DNA from: Parelaphostrongylus tenuis
Lineage: Eukaryota > Nematoda > Chromadorea > Rhabditida > Metastrongylidae
Length of the DNA: 64,000 nt
Assembly: GCA_019055375.1 (NCBI GenBank)
Contig: JAHQIW010004613.1
Location: 1 to 64,000, forward strand
Direction: 5' to 3'
Positions 1-9,486 of the stretch are shown piece after piece. Position 1 is the first letter of the stretch, and the number at the start of each line of letters is the position of its first letter. The translations under genes were made by a program, and so were the position numbers. Under the pieces are notes generated by a model. It ran no database searches. It saw only the letters and a list, made by a program, of their open reading frames with translations, and was not told where the DNA came from.

Positions 1-819
1 AGTCAAAGCTCATCCTCTAAACTGCACCAGATCTTGCAAAAACACTCACTGTCGGCTATTCTACGGTCGCTCGTCATTAGCCAAAAAAAGCAAAACCAGT
101 AGGAGATTTGACATTGCCAATAAATCGCAGTTGCTTTCGCACTAATTTGATATTACAAACGACAACTGAAAATACATTTGGAACGTTACAATACAGGAGC
201 ACACTTCCATAGTAAATGCTTCACACAAATATGGGTCCCACTTTTGCCAAGGTTTTTATTAAGATGTAGACGGCGACGTGATATCTACAAGTATCACACT
301 TCCTTCCGTGGCTCATTTTACTGCACAAAAGACTTTCTTTCTTGATCAGTCATAATTAGTCAGTAGTCTAAAATATACAAGTTTATTGACAAAAACTGTT
401 CGCAGGAGGTTATCTTCTCTAGAATTTCTGCTTGACTGCTGAAATTTCATTACTCCAGACGGCATCAGCTGCCGATTCATTTTGAGGAGTCTAGAAAACC
501 TCTTTGAAACAAAATAAACAGCTACGAAAATGTGTGAGATGCATTGAATTTATGCTACCGCCAAAGTGCTATAAAATCATGTTACCTCAACTGTAATAAA
601 CCTTCTGCATATCATTTTGCAGGGCACCACAGATACAGTATACACCCATACATCATATTATGTCTAGTGTGATATTACTTCTGTGTATGCACATAATCTA
701 AGTACGGGTAGTTGTCCATAACGAGGTGACAAATGAAAAACCAACCTCATTTGTTAGACAGAAAACTTTTATACGAACGTTTATCATTTGAAAGCTTGGA
801 TTTCTGACTGAAGCCCCAT
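1..819. other. No recognisable gene
   Basis: AT-rich sequence with no reading frame of coding character, no splice-bounded exon and no RNA gene that I can recognise. Confidence 0.4.
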
Positions 820-1400
820 CTAGCCAGTTTTTCCAATTGTTTCTAAACACCCTTTCATAAATATCAAAATAAAATTATATTTCACACAACTGCGCGTATT
901 TTTTTTCTTATCTCTCTTATACTTCGCTCTACAGAACTCCTTCTTTAGAGTCTTAGCGCTTATTCGATAACACGGGTTTCGAAAAACGGATTGATGATTT
1001 TCGAAAAACCTCTTTTGATGGTGCTGTAGAAGATGGAAAAGATTTATGCTTTTACTTTTCGCCGGACAGGGCTCCTTCACTGGACTATCAGTAATTATTC
1101 AACAGCTTTAGTTACAATGACTCCAATGCCTTGCTTAATTTCTGGAAATCTTGTCAGGAGGAAAAATAAGATCGAGTTTCACACTTTTCCGCGAGCTCCT
1201 TTATCGACTAGTGCATAAGGTCGGAGGGAGTGGGGCCATATGATCGACCTGGCCGTTCAATATGCAGGAGCAGCTTGTTATTCGATTAAGAATTTTTTCT
1301 TTGCTTTGGAAGAAACTCCAATAAAATGATTGATTCAGATACTATAAAAGTTCCTTCTCACGTTCATTGCTTTTTGTGCTTTAAAGCGAATTATGTGCCT
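820..1400. repeat. Dispersed AT-rich repeat R1, copy 1
   Basis: This block resembles 38430-38870 and 51090-51720. Shared landmarks in order are a pyrimidine-rich start, a segment around CGGACAGGGCTCCTTC followed by a TCAGTAATTATTCAA-like stretch, a segment with AATAAGATC(G/A)AGTTTCA, and a tail with GAAGAAACTCC. No protein is encoded consistently across the copies, so it is probably a non-autonomous element or a fragment of a larger transposon. Its ends are not defined. Confidence 0.4.
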
Positions 1401-2017
1401 GATAAAAATGAAGGCTAAACGGCAGGTGTCATGCATGATTTTCCTTCTGGATGATATAGCATCATGAAAACGGCTTTTCCAAAACCGGTAAATGGGAAGT
1501 GTAGCTAGAAATCTAGGCTTTTGAATGATTAGGAACACTTCTACGAGAAGTTAATGTCAACCGAATGAGATCGGTTTCCTTTGGCGCCTCAAAATCGACA
1601 AGTACCTAAATATGTTTAGTCTGCAATAACTCTTTACTTTTATCACTTTTACGGAAGTGGTATAATGCTATAACTATATATGAAAGGATGCTGAATGGTA
1701 CACGTGGCTTCAAGGGTCAGGCAGTAGTTGAATCTGCGTTCTATCCACAACTGGGCGAGTGAAGAGAAGCGGTCCCTACTACTCTGCGGATGCCATTTCT
1801 GATATCACTCTTCCTACGACAGATATTGAAGTTATCTACAGCCGACAATCAAGCTAAAATAAAAACTCCTGCAGACTAGTAAGTTTGAAAGCCGTCACTT
1901 TGACGAGGGTTTAATGCTGATTTGTGTTTGCTAAATCAAACTCGATGATGATCAGTCGCAGTTGCAGACAGCTTTGATATCTATGGCAGTTGGGATGATA
2001 GCAGAGCAAAGACATCA

Positions 2018-2095
2018 ATGGGACAGCGGTAGCATGCGCTCCCGTGTATGAGTGAGACGTAAGTTCGAACTCTGGCGTGAGGTTCAAAGAATTGC
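2018..2095 (+). repeat. tRNA-like SINE-B fragment
   Basis: A tRNA-shaped segment with an A-box-like part (GGGACAGCGGTAGCATGCGC) and a B-box-like part (AGTTCGAACTCTGGC) at tRNA spacing. It matches the arms of the SINE-B composites at 41430-41880 and 48385-48890, in diverged form. It is a relic, not a functional tRNA. Confidence 0.45.
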
Positions 2096-2847
2096 GTATC
2101 ATTCATCATCCTTGGATATATGCTTAATTTTTGAATAAATTCCCTCAAGCCTTACGTGTGCAGTGCAGACTAATTGTAACAGTGACATTTTTGCCTTTTT
2201 AGCACTGGTAGACTCAATAGTACACGAAGCAGATCGTTCGAGAGATAGAGATCGCGCAAAAAAATGTTCATAAAGTTTACATTGTTTGAAAGTAGATATC
2301 CAGTCGTCTTCTTTATAGTCGATTTAATGACCCAACACCTTCGTTGAATAGCACAAAAAAATTCTTATCGCACTCGAAAATTCTAAAGAATTACAGGACT
2401 CGATTGAAAACACTTTATTGAAATATGACTCCTTTAACAGAAAACGAAAAAATTTAAGTGATAACATAGAACGGAAAGTGATAGAAAAGCCACATAATAG
2501 AAGAGCTGAGTTCGTTAACGAGCACTTAGAGTGGCCGACTAACAGGGGTGCTCCCACAGCACTCACCTCATCACTGCCATTCTGAAATATACCGCATACT
2601 TTGGTCAGAACACTTCCAGAAACAATTACATTAGCTGAGCCGACTTTAAACGATGATTTATGAGAATGAGTACTTCAGGAAGCTATTTCCTCAAAAAACA
2701 AATGTTTTAATCTAACTATTTTCTCAAATATTAGATATTTCCTCAGATATTTTCTTAGAGTAATCGCGGCTTCTCAGGAAAATCTACCAATTTGATGATA
2801 ACAACTCACATTCTCCAAAAACTGGGGAAGAGCACGCCGAACTGTCT

Positions 2848-2965
2848 CTAGCGTCCCACCTCGCACATGTTGCAGCGTTTACGGCGATTTCGTCGCTTTA
2901 TTGTTTCACTTCTCATCGAAGGTGGACGCTTTCGGCGGTTCATGTGATAGAATACGTTGCAGGCA
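2848..2965 (-). CDS. GATA zinc-finger factor, last exon
   Basis: Second coding exon of a GATA-family transcription factor, which would bind GATA sites in nuclear DNA. It begins after a nematode-like acceptor (ATTTCAG, complement of 2966-2972). Its first base completes the Asn codon left open by the upstream exon, and 38 codons follow to TAG at 2848-2850. The start supplies the last Cys pair of the finger (C-N-A-C). Next come the expected basic tail, with RRKRPPSMRSETIKRRNRR, and a short end containing CNMC. A GT just after the GAG codon of CE could be a donor, so the stop might be intronic, but the direct stop is simplest. The GATA family call is strong; the subfamily is not resolved. Confidence 0.8.
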
Positions 2966-3291
2966 CTGAAATTTCGTATTTTTGCCACGATAGAGCTGGA
3001 AAGTGGAATAAAATCTTATTAAAATAATAAAGTGCTACAGTTTTACTTGAGTATAGTATCACAAAAATCCTTATGCAAATAACAAGTTCCATTTGAAGCA
3101 TAACTATCAATTTCCTAAGTTTTCTCCGAGAATGACCATTCGAATTTCGTGAATTCTTTTTGAGACTGCATGTTACCAATACTATTTGGCATTGTGCAAA
3201 CGGTGAAGCGTTTTTCTTTCAAAACGCTGCCTATGAAATCAAATGATACCGCGCTGTTTCGCTGAAGAGTACTTGTCACTTTTGTACTTAC
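2966..3291 (-). other. Intron inside the GATA finger
   Basis: A 326-bp intron with donor GTAAGTAC and acceptor ATTTCAG on the minus strand. It interrupts the finger just before the third and fourth cysteines are completed (codon AA|T). Confidence 0.75.
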
Positions 3292-3383
3292 TTGCATTCG
3301 CTTTCTCCCTTTGTATTTCTCCTCCATAGACTTGTTTTGTTAGTGTGACAGTTCGCACACTCAAAATTATCGCTCACAACACC
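3292..3383 (-). CDS. GATA zinc-finger factor, penultimate exon
   Basis: A 92-bp exon bounded by acceptor CTACTTTCAG and donor GTAAGTAC. It encodes GVVSDNFECANCHTNKTSLW followed by RRNTKGESEC, and joins in frame to the exon at 2848-2965. The joined finger has exact spacing C-X2-C-X17-C-X2-C, with the LWRR signature of GATA fingers, so all zinc ligands are present. No convincing upstream exon was found. A minus-strand frame at 3589-3771 is coding-like but lacks good splice sites. The 5' end of the gene is therefore unknown, or lost if this is a remnant. Confidence 0.82.
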
Positions 3384-3588
3384 CTGAAAGTAGAGGAATG
3401 CTAAGTTTTTCATTCATTGATTCCGAAATAAGGAGCCCATGTTTGAGGTGAATGATCGCTTTTCAGTTAACTCGTCTGAGTTACCTAGCAGATCGAAAAT
3501 TATCGGTTATAGGTTAATGACGGATGCAAGAAGAATTGGATTGGGAAATCAGACGACCAGATGACACTTTTCAGAACTGAGGAGATAT

Positions 3589-3771
3589 CTATGAAATGTC
3601 GAAACCAAAATTAGGAAAAAAACATAGACGATTTTGAAAGCAAGGTAGTTGGCAGGTGTCATCTCTAGAGCACACTTTCATTCCAAACTTTGCCACTTGA
3701 TCGTCGCTGAACGATTTCACTGGATGCCAAAGTCGACGACTGAGCGTATGGTGAGGTGTGATCTCGACCAT
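3589..3771 (-). other. Possible upstream coding segment of the GATA gene
   Basis: A 60-codon minus-strand frame starting MVEITPHHTLSRRLWHPVK lies about 200 bp upstream of the GATA exons in the same orientation. Its composition is protein-like, but no consensus donor follows it and I recognise no domain. Listed only as a candidate 5' exon. Confidence 0.2.
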
Positions 3772-4329
3772 GATTGCCCCAGCTAGGAATGTGTTCCGTC
3801 TTTCTATTCAGATGTGCTGTGATTAAACTTAACTTATGGTAAATTTTGGTGAATCACTTTGACTATGCAATCACTCAAATGGTAATAATAAAGAGGTGTA
3901 CTAGGAACGTCGCCAAGGTATAAAGCTCTCAAAGTTGGTCGTTTTCTTATGAATTCGCCATGCAACAAGCTTCACTATCCCATTTGAGAAGAAGTACACA
4001 TGGTTTGTGTTTGGAGAGCCACTGTAGTGTGCAAAAAAAATTTTACTATCAATATTTAATGGATTTACGTAATGTGACTAGGTAAAGTGGATAGAAATCA
4101 CAAAACACAGAACTGCTTGTCAAAAATGGTGTGAACTCAGCATGCGATGCCAGATCATAGGAGCAGAAGAATTTAACGCTGGCAATACTCTCTGAGTTAC
4201 GCTCCTCAATCACGTTGACTCTCGTACATTGGAAGTCATGAACGCACTCCCAAATGGGTTGAGCCTTATCATAAGTTGTTGGATCTAGATCTGGTTTTGA
4301 AAACGGCTCTCAGTGGCCATACAAAATGT

Positions 4330-4480
4330 CGAGTCAGTGTTGCTATCCTCCTAGATATGTCAGACAACAATTTGTCGACCGTGAAGGGACGGAAAGCTTG
4401 GGGAGCTTGGGATGCCGTGTCGAACTAGGGATCACGCATGTGGTTCTAAGCACCTCTAATTGCTGTACCACACGCGCCTC
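4330..4480 (-). repeat. tRNA-derived SINE-A, copy 1
   Basis: On the minus strand, an A-box-like GGTACAGCAATTAGAGGTGC and a B-box-like CTAGTTCGACAC are followed by the SINE-A body (CGGTCGACAAATTG, compare GGTCGGTAAATTGG at 61785). Strongly diverged. Confidence 0.5.
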
Positions 4481-4694
4481 TAGCCACACTATAATATATT
4501 TAATGCTTCTGGTGCGTTCCTTGGTTCCTACTTGAGTAACTAATAAAAGACAAACTAGTCTGAAGGTTTACAAATGATATAGGCGATATCACGCTTTGTC
4601 GGTTCACCATTCTGAAATTTTACATCCTACTAAAAAGCGGCATAGTTCTGGCATAAAAGATAATAAAAGGCTTACAAGTATCTCACAACTGATC

Positions 4695-4850
4695 TGAATT
4701 GGCTTGTCACGTAGTCTGTTCAAAGGGGCACTTGTACAGCCCAATACCCGTGTTCGACATTACAGTCTCGTCAGTTGGGCAGAACCCTTCGTCTCTTAGC
4801 CAACCCTCTGTGGGCGCTCCAGTCCATACACTAAGAGGTAGCGACGAAGA
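4695..4850 (-). ncRNA. Dispersed hammerhead unit (M1)
   Basis: A complete diverged unit of the 132-bp hammerhead family, on the minus strand. Read in that sense it has stem I GCCCAA (4780-4775), a perfect CUGACGA core (4774-4768), stem II GAC/GUC, then GAA, a short stem III region, U16.1 and A17 (4746 and 4745), and UUGGGC closing stem I (4744-4739). Outer stem AAGGG/CCCUU is also present. Stem I and stem II keep pairing with bases different from the array copies. One A seems missing from the GAAA box, so activity is doubtful. The linker on the far side (4781-4850) matches the array linker. Confidence 0.65.
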
Positions 4851-4968
4851 ACGATTTACGCCATACTGTTTTCAAGTGAAGATCACTGGAACAACAGTTT
4901 TGTGCACTCGATTGCTCCTTGTTTGATATTTGAAATATATTACACCGTTATTTTCAAGTGTTTTCCTC

Positions 4969-5163
4969 AGACCGCGCTCAAATTTCAACATTTCGCATAA
5001 TTGCTATCTGAGCCAACTTTTTATGTGGTCTGTTGATTGGGCTCTTGTTCTGCCCGATACCATGTGTTTCGGCCTTACAGCCTCGTCTTGTCTAACAGCC
5101 CACATGACAAGTTGGCTCAGATAGCAATTATGAGATATGTTGAGATTGAGCGTGGTCTAAGAA
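4969..5163. mobile_element. Foldback element with hammerhead relic in the loop
   Basis: Arms 4969-5020 and 5109-5163 are near-perfect inverted complements: GCTATCTGAGCCAACTT against AAGTTGGCTCAGATAGC, continuing outward to AGACCGCGCTC against GAGCGTGGTCT. The roughly 88-bp loop holds a minus-strand hammerhead-like unit. It resembles a small MITE, but no target duplication was identified. Confidence 0.6.
5040..5100 (-). ncRNA. Hammerhead unit relic (M2)
   Basis: The minus strand reads GACGA, stem II GGCU-GUAA-GGCC, then GAAACACAUGGUA and UCGGGC, matching the array units closely from stem II onward. The start of the core is degraded (AAGACGA in place of CUGACGA) and stem I is weak, so it is probably inactive. 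Confidence 0.55.
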
Positions 5164-5685
5164 ACCTCGATTAACGTTTAATGTCTTCAGATACACTTAC
5201 AGTGATATGCTTTCGTCCTATGCACGCATTCGCATATTACGAATGACAGTCTTCTGACGCGTAAGATCATGATAACGTAAAGGGATAGACTCTACTTGGG
5301 AGAGATTATTTCTCATTTCCTAAATCTTAAGTTTATGCGAGCGTCATATATTGTTCTGTGTTCTACTCTCTATGTTCTATAGAATCTTTTTATGCACTTC
5401 CTTATTCTGTTCTCTTATGTACTTGTAAGACACTTCCCTTTCTAGTGTTGACAATTCTAATCGAAGAATATTGGAAAAGCAATGTGAGGCGCAATCACTG
5501 CTACTGATAAGAACGGGAAATAATCTCAACAACTCGACTTAAAAAAGAAGTCAGCAATTTGACTTGAGCACTCACCATTTGATGATCATTTATCTGCTAA
5601 TAGGTCTCTAACTAAAAATCCGAATTTGAACCAAGTATTTGAAAAATTTATTTTTCCAATAATCGAAACTATCAAGTAACATTAA
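5164..5685. other. No recognisable gene
   Basis: AT-rich intergenic sequence without coding or structural signals that I could support. Confidence 0.35.
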
Positions 5686-5769
5686 TTGAAGTATTCACCG
5701 TCTTCCCGGATGCAGTTCTGCGAACGTTCAGGCAACAAATCAGTTCAGCGCTCAAAATTTTTTGCAATA

Positions 5770-6425
5770 CTTGTCCCACTAATGGAAGCGCCATGTAAAG
5801 TCATTCGCAGCTTACTGCTTGGCGAGTTTCAATTAGGGCACAATTTTCAAACTGCGTTTGACAACATCAATTGCACGAAAGGCCACCAAGTTGTGGGTAG
5901 AACTACGGCATATAAATGGTTTACAATGTTTCGCAATGGAGATATTAATTTGGCCGATGGACCAAGATCTGGAATGCTGGGTGAAATTGATCGAGAAGCA
6001 ATCATTGAAGCTACTGAAGAAGATCTGACTTCGTCAACAGGTGATTTGACCGATGATTTCCAGTGTTCAGTCGAGCAGATCCGAAAGATATTGAAAGATG
6101 GAGGAAAGAAATGGCGCAAGGGCAACTGGATTCCGCACGATCCCACACAAGCTCAACAGAGCCAAAGGAAAGCAAATTCTGCAAGCTCATCTTCGTCGTC
6201 ATCGCCGCTCTTCGTTTTTGAACGGAGTTGTCACCATTGATTAGAAGTGGATCTTCTTCAAAAGCCAGCGACGTCCAGATCAGTGGTTGTCACCAGGAAC
6301 ACCAACACCAAGATTAAATCGATTTCCGCCAATAGCCATGCTGATCGTTTTTTGAGACCAAAGTAGCCCAATTCACTGAGACTTGCTGCAAGCCGGGCAG
6401 CATCCACGCAGACGAAGAATACTTC
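5770..6425 (+). pseudogene. Mariner-family transposase relic
   Basis: The N-terminal part is open within the frame 5686-6240. It shows the mariner helix-turn-helix pattern, with a tail such as TTAYKWFTMFRNGDINLADG, an RSG linker and a second helical part (EEDLTSSTGDLTDDF). It ends at WIPHDPT, where mariners have a conserved WVPH-type motif. A frame change near 6215-6240 then exposes IDEKWIFFKSQRRPDQWLSP, containing the D of the first catalytic motif. A further shifted segment near 6355-6425 reads KPGSIHADEEYFS. The rest of the catalytic domain is lost. A cut-and-paste transposase that is no longer functional. No inverted termini were identified. Confidence 0.75.
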
Positions 6426-6560
6426 AGTTAAGGTTATTTGATACTTACGATTACTTGGACAAATAAATTTTTGAATTTTTGAGTCAAGTTCGGAAATGTA
6501 GTTGGAGACCAAATAAAACATAACGAGAGTGCTCACCACGCCGTTTCTTTACACTTCTTG
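6395..6560 (-). repeat. Repeat shared with 38180-38420, conserved minus-strand frame
   Basis: About 165 bp align with 38180-38420. On the minus strand both copies read as protein with conservative changes: ELDSKIQKFI here against ELDQKIQKFI, and YQITLTEVFFVC against YEITLSEVLSVC. This segment overlaps the end of the mariner relic, so it may be non-coding mariner sequence or a coding segment of unknown identity. Confidence 0.4.
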
Positions 6561-7047
6561 CGATCTGAAGCCTTTTGTTAATGAATGACCTTGATCGAAC
6601 CTATGGAACTAGTGGTAAGTTTATAACCATTTCATCACTATGGGTAATTGGACTGAATCACTATGGAACAAACAAACACTAAAACATTGGGCTCCTAGGC
6701 GTCAAGTTATTTACTTAAGACGAATGTTGAATTACCAACTTGAGAGAGGAAGAGGGAGAGAGAGAAAGACAGGGAGAGTTAAATATTTTTAGAGATTCGG
6801 AGCCAAAGTGAACCTACGTCGAGAGAAGAGCGTCCATAGCTGTTTACCTGTAAGCTCATTAAGAGCTGACAATATGGACTTGTGTCACTGTCAGGACACT
6901 TGATATAAGTGTAGGAAACCAAATAAACACCACTGTCACGTTACGAAACAAATGAAGGCTTTATCGGATTATTTTAGTTTTCTGAGTGGATGCCAGGCTT
7001 TAGGTGATTTACATGGCACGATATTTGGGTAAGAATTGTGATGGCGC

Positions 7048-7310
7048 ATTACTCAGAGGTAATCTGTGCCGCACACTTACTAGTTAATTAAAATTCGCGC
7101 TCCAACTTGATCAAGCCTTCCAATCCTCCGCGATTGGCAAATTGAAACCGAAGCTGTTTGGAAGGATAGCAACCCTGACTTGAAACAGGCCACCGAGAGT
7201 CGTTAAAGTCAAAAGGGTATTCTTTCAGCTCATGCTGCTTCATTGAGTCGAATACACGACACATCCTTCAGGAATCGATCAACGCCCAGAACTTTAGCCT
7301 TTATCCTTTT
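7048..7310 (+). repeat. tRNA-derived SINE-A, copy 2
   Basis: Full-length but diverged. It has A-box-like TGGCGCATTACTCAGAGGT, the TCGCGCTC region, GGCAAATTG, GACTTGAAAC and GGCCACCGAGAGTCGTTAAA, and ends CATCCTTCAGGAATCGATCA. The order matches the copy at 61680-61975. Confidence 0.6.
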
Positions 7311-7682
7311 ACTACGCTATTTTGATGTCAGTCAATAATCACCATAATTTTCCTCTTTAGCAACCGTTTTTTAACTAACTACCGATCTTGGATGATAGAT
7401 GGTTTGACTGGCTCGCAAGCTGTCAGCCTACCAGCTAAGATGAACATTCATTGCATTTTGCTCTATCCACGGAAAGGTATTGAACCACAAAACTAACGAA
7501 AAGCAAGAAATTGTGACCCAGATATCAAACTAACTTACAGAGCACAATTTGATCACCTTGTAAACAGGAAATAATCCATACATTATTAAAGGTTGTAAGG
7601 TTACGAATACATGGAAATATGCGACCTCGAAAGAGATCACTTTATAGGGCTGGGCTCCTCTTAGAGACATAGCTAAAGACGG

Positions 7683-7749
7683 TGGGTACCTCCCAAGTGA
7701 TGAGGCTGTCAAGGCCGAAACACTTGTATCGGGCTCTATATGTTGCCCT
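7683..7749 (+). ncRNA. Hammerhead motif, array unit 1
   Basis: The core reads GUGAUGA (C3 changed to G), followed by stem II GGCU-GUCAA-GGCC, GAAA, CACUUGU and A17 at 7728. Stem I is CCCAA/UCGGG with outer GGGUA/UGCCC. The C3 change would be expected to weaken or abolish cleavage. Confidence 0.6.
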
Positions 7750-7814
7750 ATAACAGATCACGTCGTCATATCTTTATAGAAGTTCGGTTTTTTTGAAGGA
7801 TTGGCTAAAGATGA

Positions 7815-7881
7815 AGGGTACCGCTTGAGTGACAAGACTGCCAAGGCCGAAACGCGTGTATGGGGCTTTATAAATTGCCCT
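7815..7881 (+). ncRNA. Hammerhead motif, array unit 2
   Basis: The core is GUGACAA with a weakened stem II (GACU region against GGCC), then GAAAC and stem III GCGUGU, with predicted H17 at 7860. The outer stem AGGGUA/UUGCCCU is intact. Degenerate. Confidence 0.5.
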
Positions 7882-7943
7882 ATAACAGGGCACGACGCCA
7901 TCTTTTAATAGGAATTCGCTTCAAAAGGATTGGCTGAATTCGA

Positions 7944-8012
7944 AACGGTACCATCCGAGTGATGAGGCTGCCAGATCCGTAACACGTATATTAAGTTTTA
8001 TAGGTAACCCTA
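7944..8012 (+). ncRNA. Hammerhead motif, array unit 3
   Basis: GUGAUGA core with GUAAC in place of GAAAC and a disrupted stem I 3' strand (UUAAGU). The most decayed unit of the array. Confidence 0.45.
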
Positions 8013-8073
8013 TGACAGGCCACGTTGCCTTCTCTTTAAGGGTAGAGTTTCCCATAAAACTTTGGCTAAGGAG

Positions 8074-8140
8074 GTGGGTACCGGCCAAGGACGAGGCTGT
8101 CATGGCTTAACACATGTATTGGGATCTATAAGTTGTCCTA
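8074..8140 (+). ncRNA. Hammerhead motif, array unit 4
   Basis: Stem I CCAA/UUGG and stem II GGCU/GGCU keep pairing with changed bases. One base of the core is deleted (GGACGA) and GAAA has become UUAA. Predicted H17 at 8118. Confidence 0.5.
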
Positions 8141-8207
8141 TGACAGACCACGTCGCCACCTTTAAGTAGGAGTTTGGCTCCTTCGAAAGGATTGGCTAAA
8201 CATGAAT

Positions 8208-8273
8208 CTGTACCACCCGACTGACGATGCTGCCAGATCCGAAACACGTGTGTCGGGCTCTTTGAGTTGCCCT
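8208..8273 (+). ncRNA. Hammerhead motif, array unit 5 (canonical core)
   Basis: Perfect CUGACGA at 8221-8227, GAAAC at 8241-8245 and perfect inner stem I CCCGA/UCGGG. Weak points are stem II (poor pairing) and position 17, which is G (8252), a base hammerheads do not normally cleave after. Confidence 0.65.
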
Positions 8274-8338
8274 TCAACAGACCACGTCGCCATCTCTTTA
8301 GGGGAGTTCGGCTCCTTAAAAAAATTGGCCAAAGTTGA

Positions 8339-8405
8339 AGGGTATCACCTAACTGACGATGCTATTAGATGCGAAACACGTGAATTGGGTTCTATGACTT
8401 GCCCT
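8339..8405 (+). ncRNA. Hammerhead motif, array unit 6 (canonical core)
   Basis: CUGACGA at 8353-8359, GAAAC at 8373-8377, stem I CCUAA/UUGGG and outer stem AGGGUA/UUGCCCU. Position 16.1 has changed from U to A and stem II is weak. Confidence 0.65.
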
Positions 8406-8470
8406 ATAACAGATCACGTTGCCATATCTTTATAGAGGTTCGGTTCTCCTGAAGGATTGGCTTGAGACGA

Positions 8471-8536
8471 GGGGTACCGCCCAAGGAAGAGGTTGTCAAA
8501 ACCCAAACAAGTGTATCGGGCTATATAGGATGTCCT
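8471..8536 (+). ncRNA. Hammerhead motif, array unit 7
   Basis: Stem II has become GGUU-GUCAA-AACC, a compensatory change relative to GGCU/GGCC. The core is GGAAGA and GAAA has become CAAA, so it is likely inactive. Stem III AAGUGU and stem I CCCAA/UCGGG remain. Confidence 0.55.
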
Positions 8537-8978
8537 ATAGAAGACCATGACGCCATGTGTCTATAGGGGTTGGGTTATTCCGAAAGCGTTGACTATAGAT
8601 GAGGGGTTTTTCGGCTAGTAGTCGTAAGACCGCTTCAATTTTAAGGTGACTTTTTCCCGAACACATTGTAGTAATAGCCAGCTTAGTGTCGAAATCACTT
8701 TTGGCTTAGGCTCCGGCTTTGGCCTGCACTTTATAATTGAAGACGCTTAAGACGCCTTGGTAACATTGTAGATTACTTTGTAGATCTCCGTCAGAAGAGC
8801 AGAGCTCAATCTTCCTGTGATCTACGCAGATACCTGGAATGCATCTACACTAATAGTGAAAGCCATAGCGCAGGTCAAGATGAAAATGACGTCATTGGCG
8901 ACCGATGAGGGCGAGTTCTCTCCACAATCGATATTAGAAAAAAAAACGAGATAATTTTTGCGCAATTATTAAACTCAC

Positions 8979-9040
8979 CAGGCTTGGCCGTTGTTTTTTC
9001 GTCTTTCTTAGTTTTTGCGGCCCATAATCCAAATGATTTC
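8979..9040 (-). CDS. Isolated host exon, unknown protein
   Basis: A 62-bp segment bounded by strong nematode-like splice sites on the minus strand: acceptor TTTGTATTGCAG and donor GTGAGTTT. Two frames are open. One encodes KSFGLWAAKTKKDEKTTAKP, Lys-rich and coding-like; the other begins NHLDYGPQKLRK. Neighbouring exons could not be placed, so neither frame nor function is settled. Confidence 0.4.
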
Positions 9041-9199
9041 CTGCAATACAAAGTTTGAAACAAACGAAGATATGTTAACTGCACAAAGTAAACCACAGAG
9101 AAAGCGGCTCAGCGAATTGACACAGTAAATGACGCGCAAAATTAATAGGATACTAGCTAGATGAGCCACGATCGATCGATTACATGGACGAGATGAAAT

Positions 9200-9484
9200 A
9201 TGGGAAAAAGAAAGCAAGAACCTCAAATAACACTGAAAACACTTAGCATTGAGCTTATCATTGACATAGGCCGTGGTAACCTCAAGGCAGAGGACTAAGG
9301 CGCCAAAATTCAGATTTCTGTCGAGCCAGCTGGTCCTAAACGGAATAGCAGCTACGGTATTTTCAACGGCGATCAGCTGGAGGATTCCAAAAGGGTGATG
9401 CTCTACGCCGATGGTGCTACTATGTACAAATTAGGTTGCTCTGACAGGGCCGTGCTTTGCAATCGATTATGGCGTCATCTTTAA
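9200..9484 (+). pseudogene. Reading frame with one internal stop, unknown family
   Basis: From ATG at 9200 to TAA at 9484 the frame is clearly protein-like (MGKRKQEPQITLKTLSIELI, then an ISVEPAGPKRNSSYGIFNGD segment and VMLYADGATMYKL). It is interrupted only by one in-frame TAA after LKAED. I do not recognise the family. It could be a decayed transposon protein or a dead host gene fragment. A truncated SINE-A starts immediately after it. Confidence 0.4.
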
Positions 9485-9486
9485 AG

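Larger units (their letters stand above)
7625..8610 (+). repeat. Tandem hammerhead-ribozyme satellite, about 7.5 units
   Basis: Seven head-to-tail units of about 132 bp (core starts at 7697, 7829, 7959, 8089, 8221, 8353 and 8485) with partial units at both ends. Each unit has a hammerhead-like segment of about 67 bp and a linker containing ACCACGTCGCCATCTCTTTA, a TTCGGCTCC-like part and GGATTGGCTAAAG. The structure is supported by paired changes. Inner stem I is CCCGA/UCGGG in unit 5, CCUAA/UUGGG in unit 6 and CCAA/UUGG in unit 4. Stem II is GGCU/GGCC in unit 1, GGCU/GGCU in unit 4 and GGUU/AACC in unit 7. An outer stem I helix AGGGUA/UGCCCU is kept in most units. Stem III is minimal (ACACGUGU). 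Self-cleaving tandem repeats of this kind are known to yield small circular RNAs; that this one does so is inference. Confidence 0.8.

Noticed and set aside
2563..2590. 15-bp microexon on the minus strand between ATTTCAG and GTGAGTG
   Set aside because: Both splice sites look good but nothing supports a link to the GATA exons, and its length makes chance occurrence likely.
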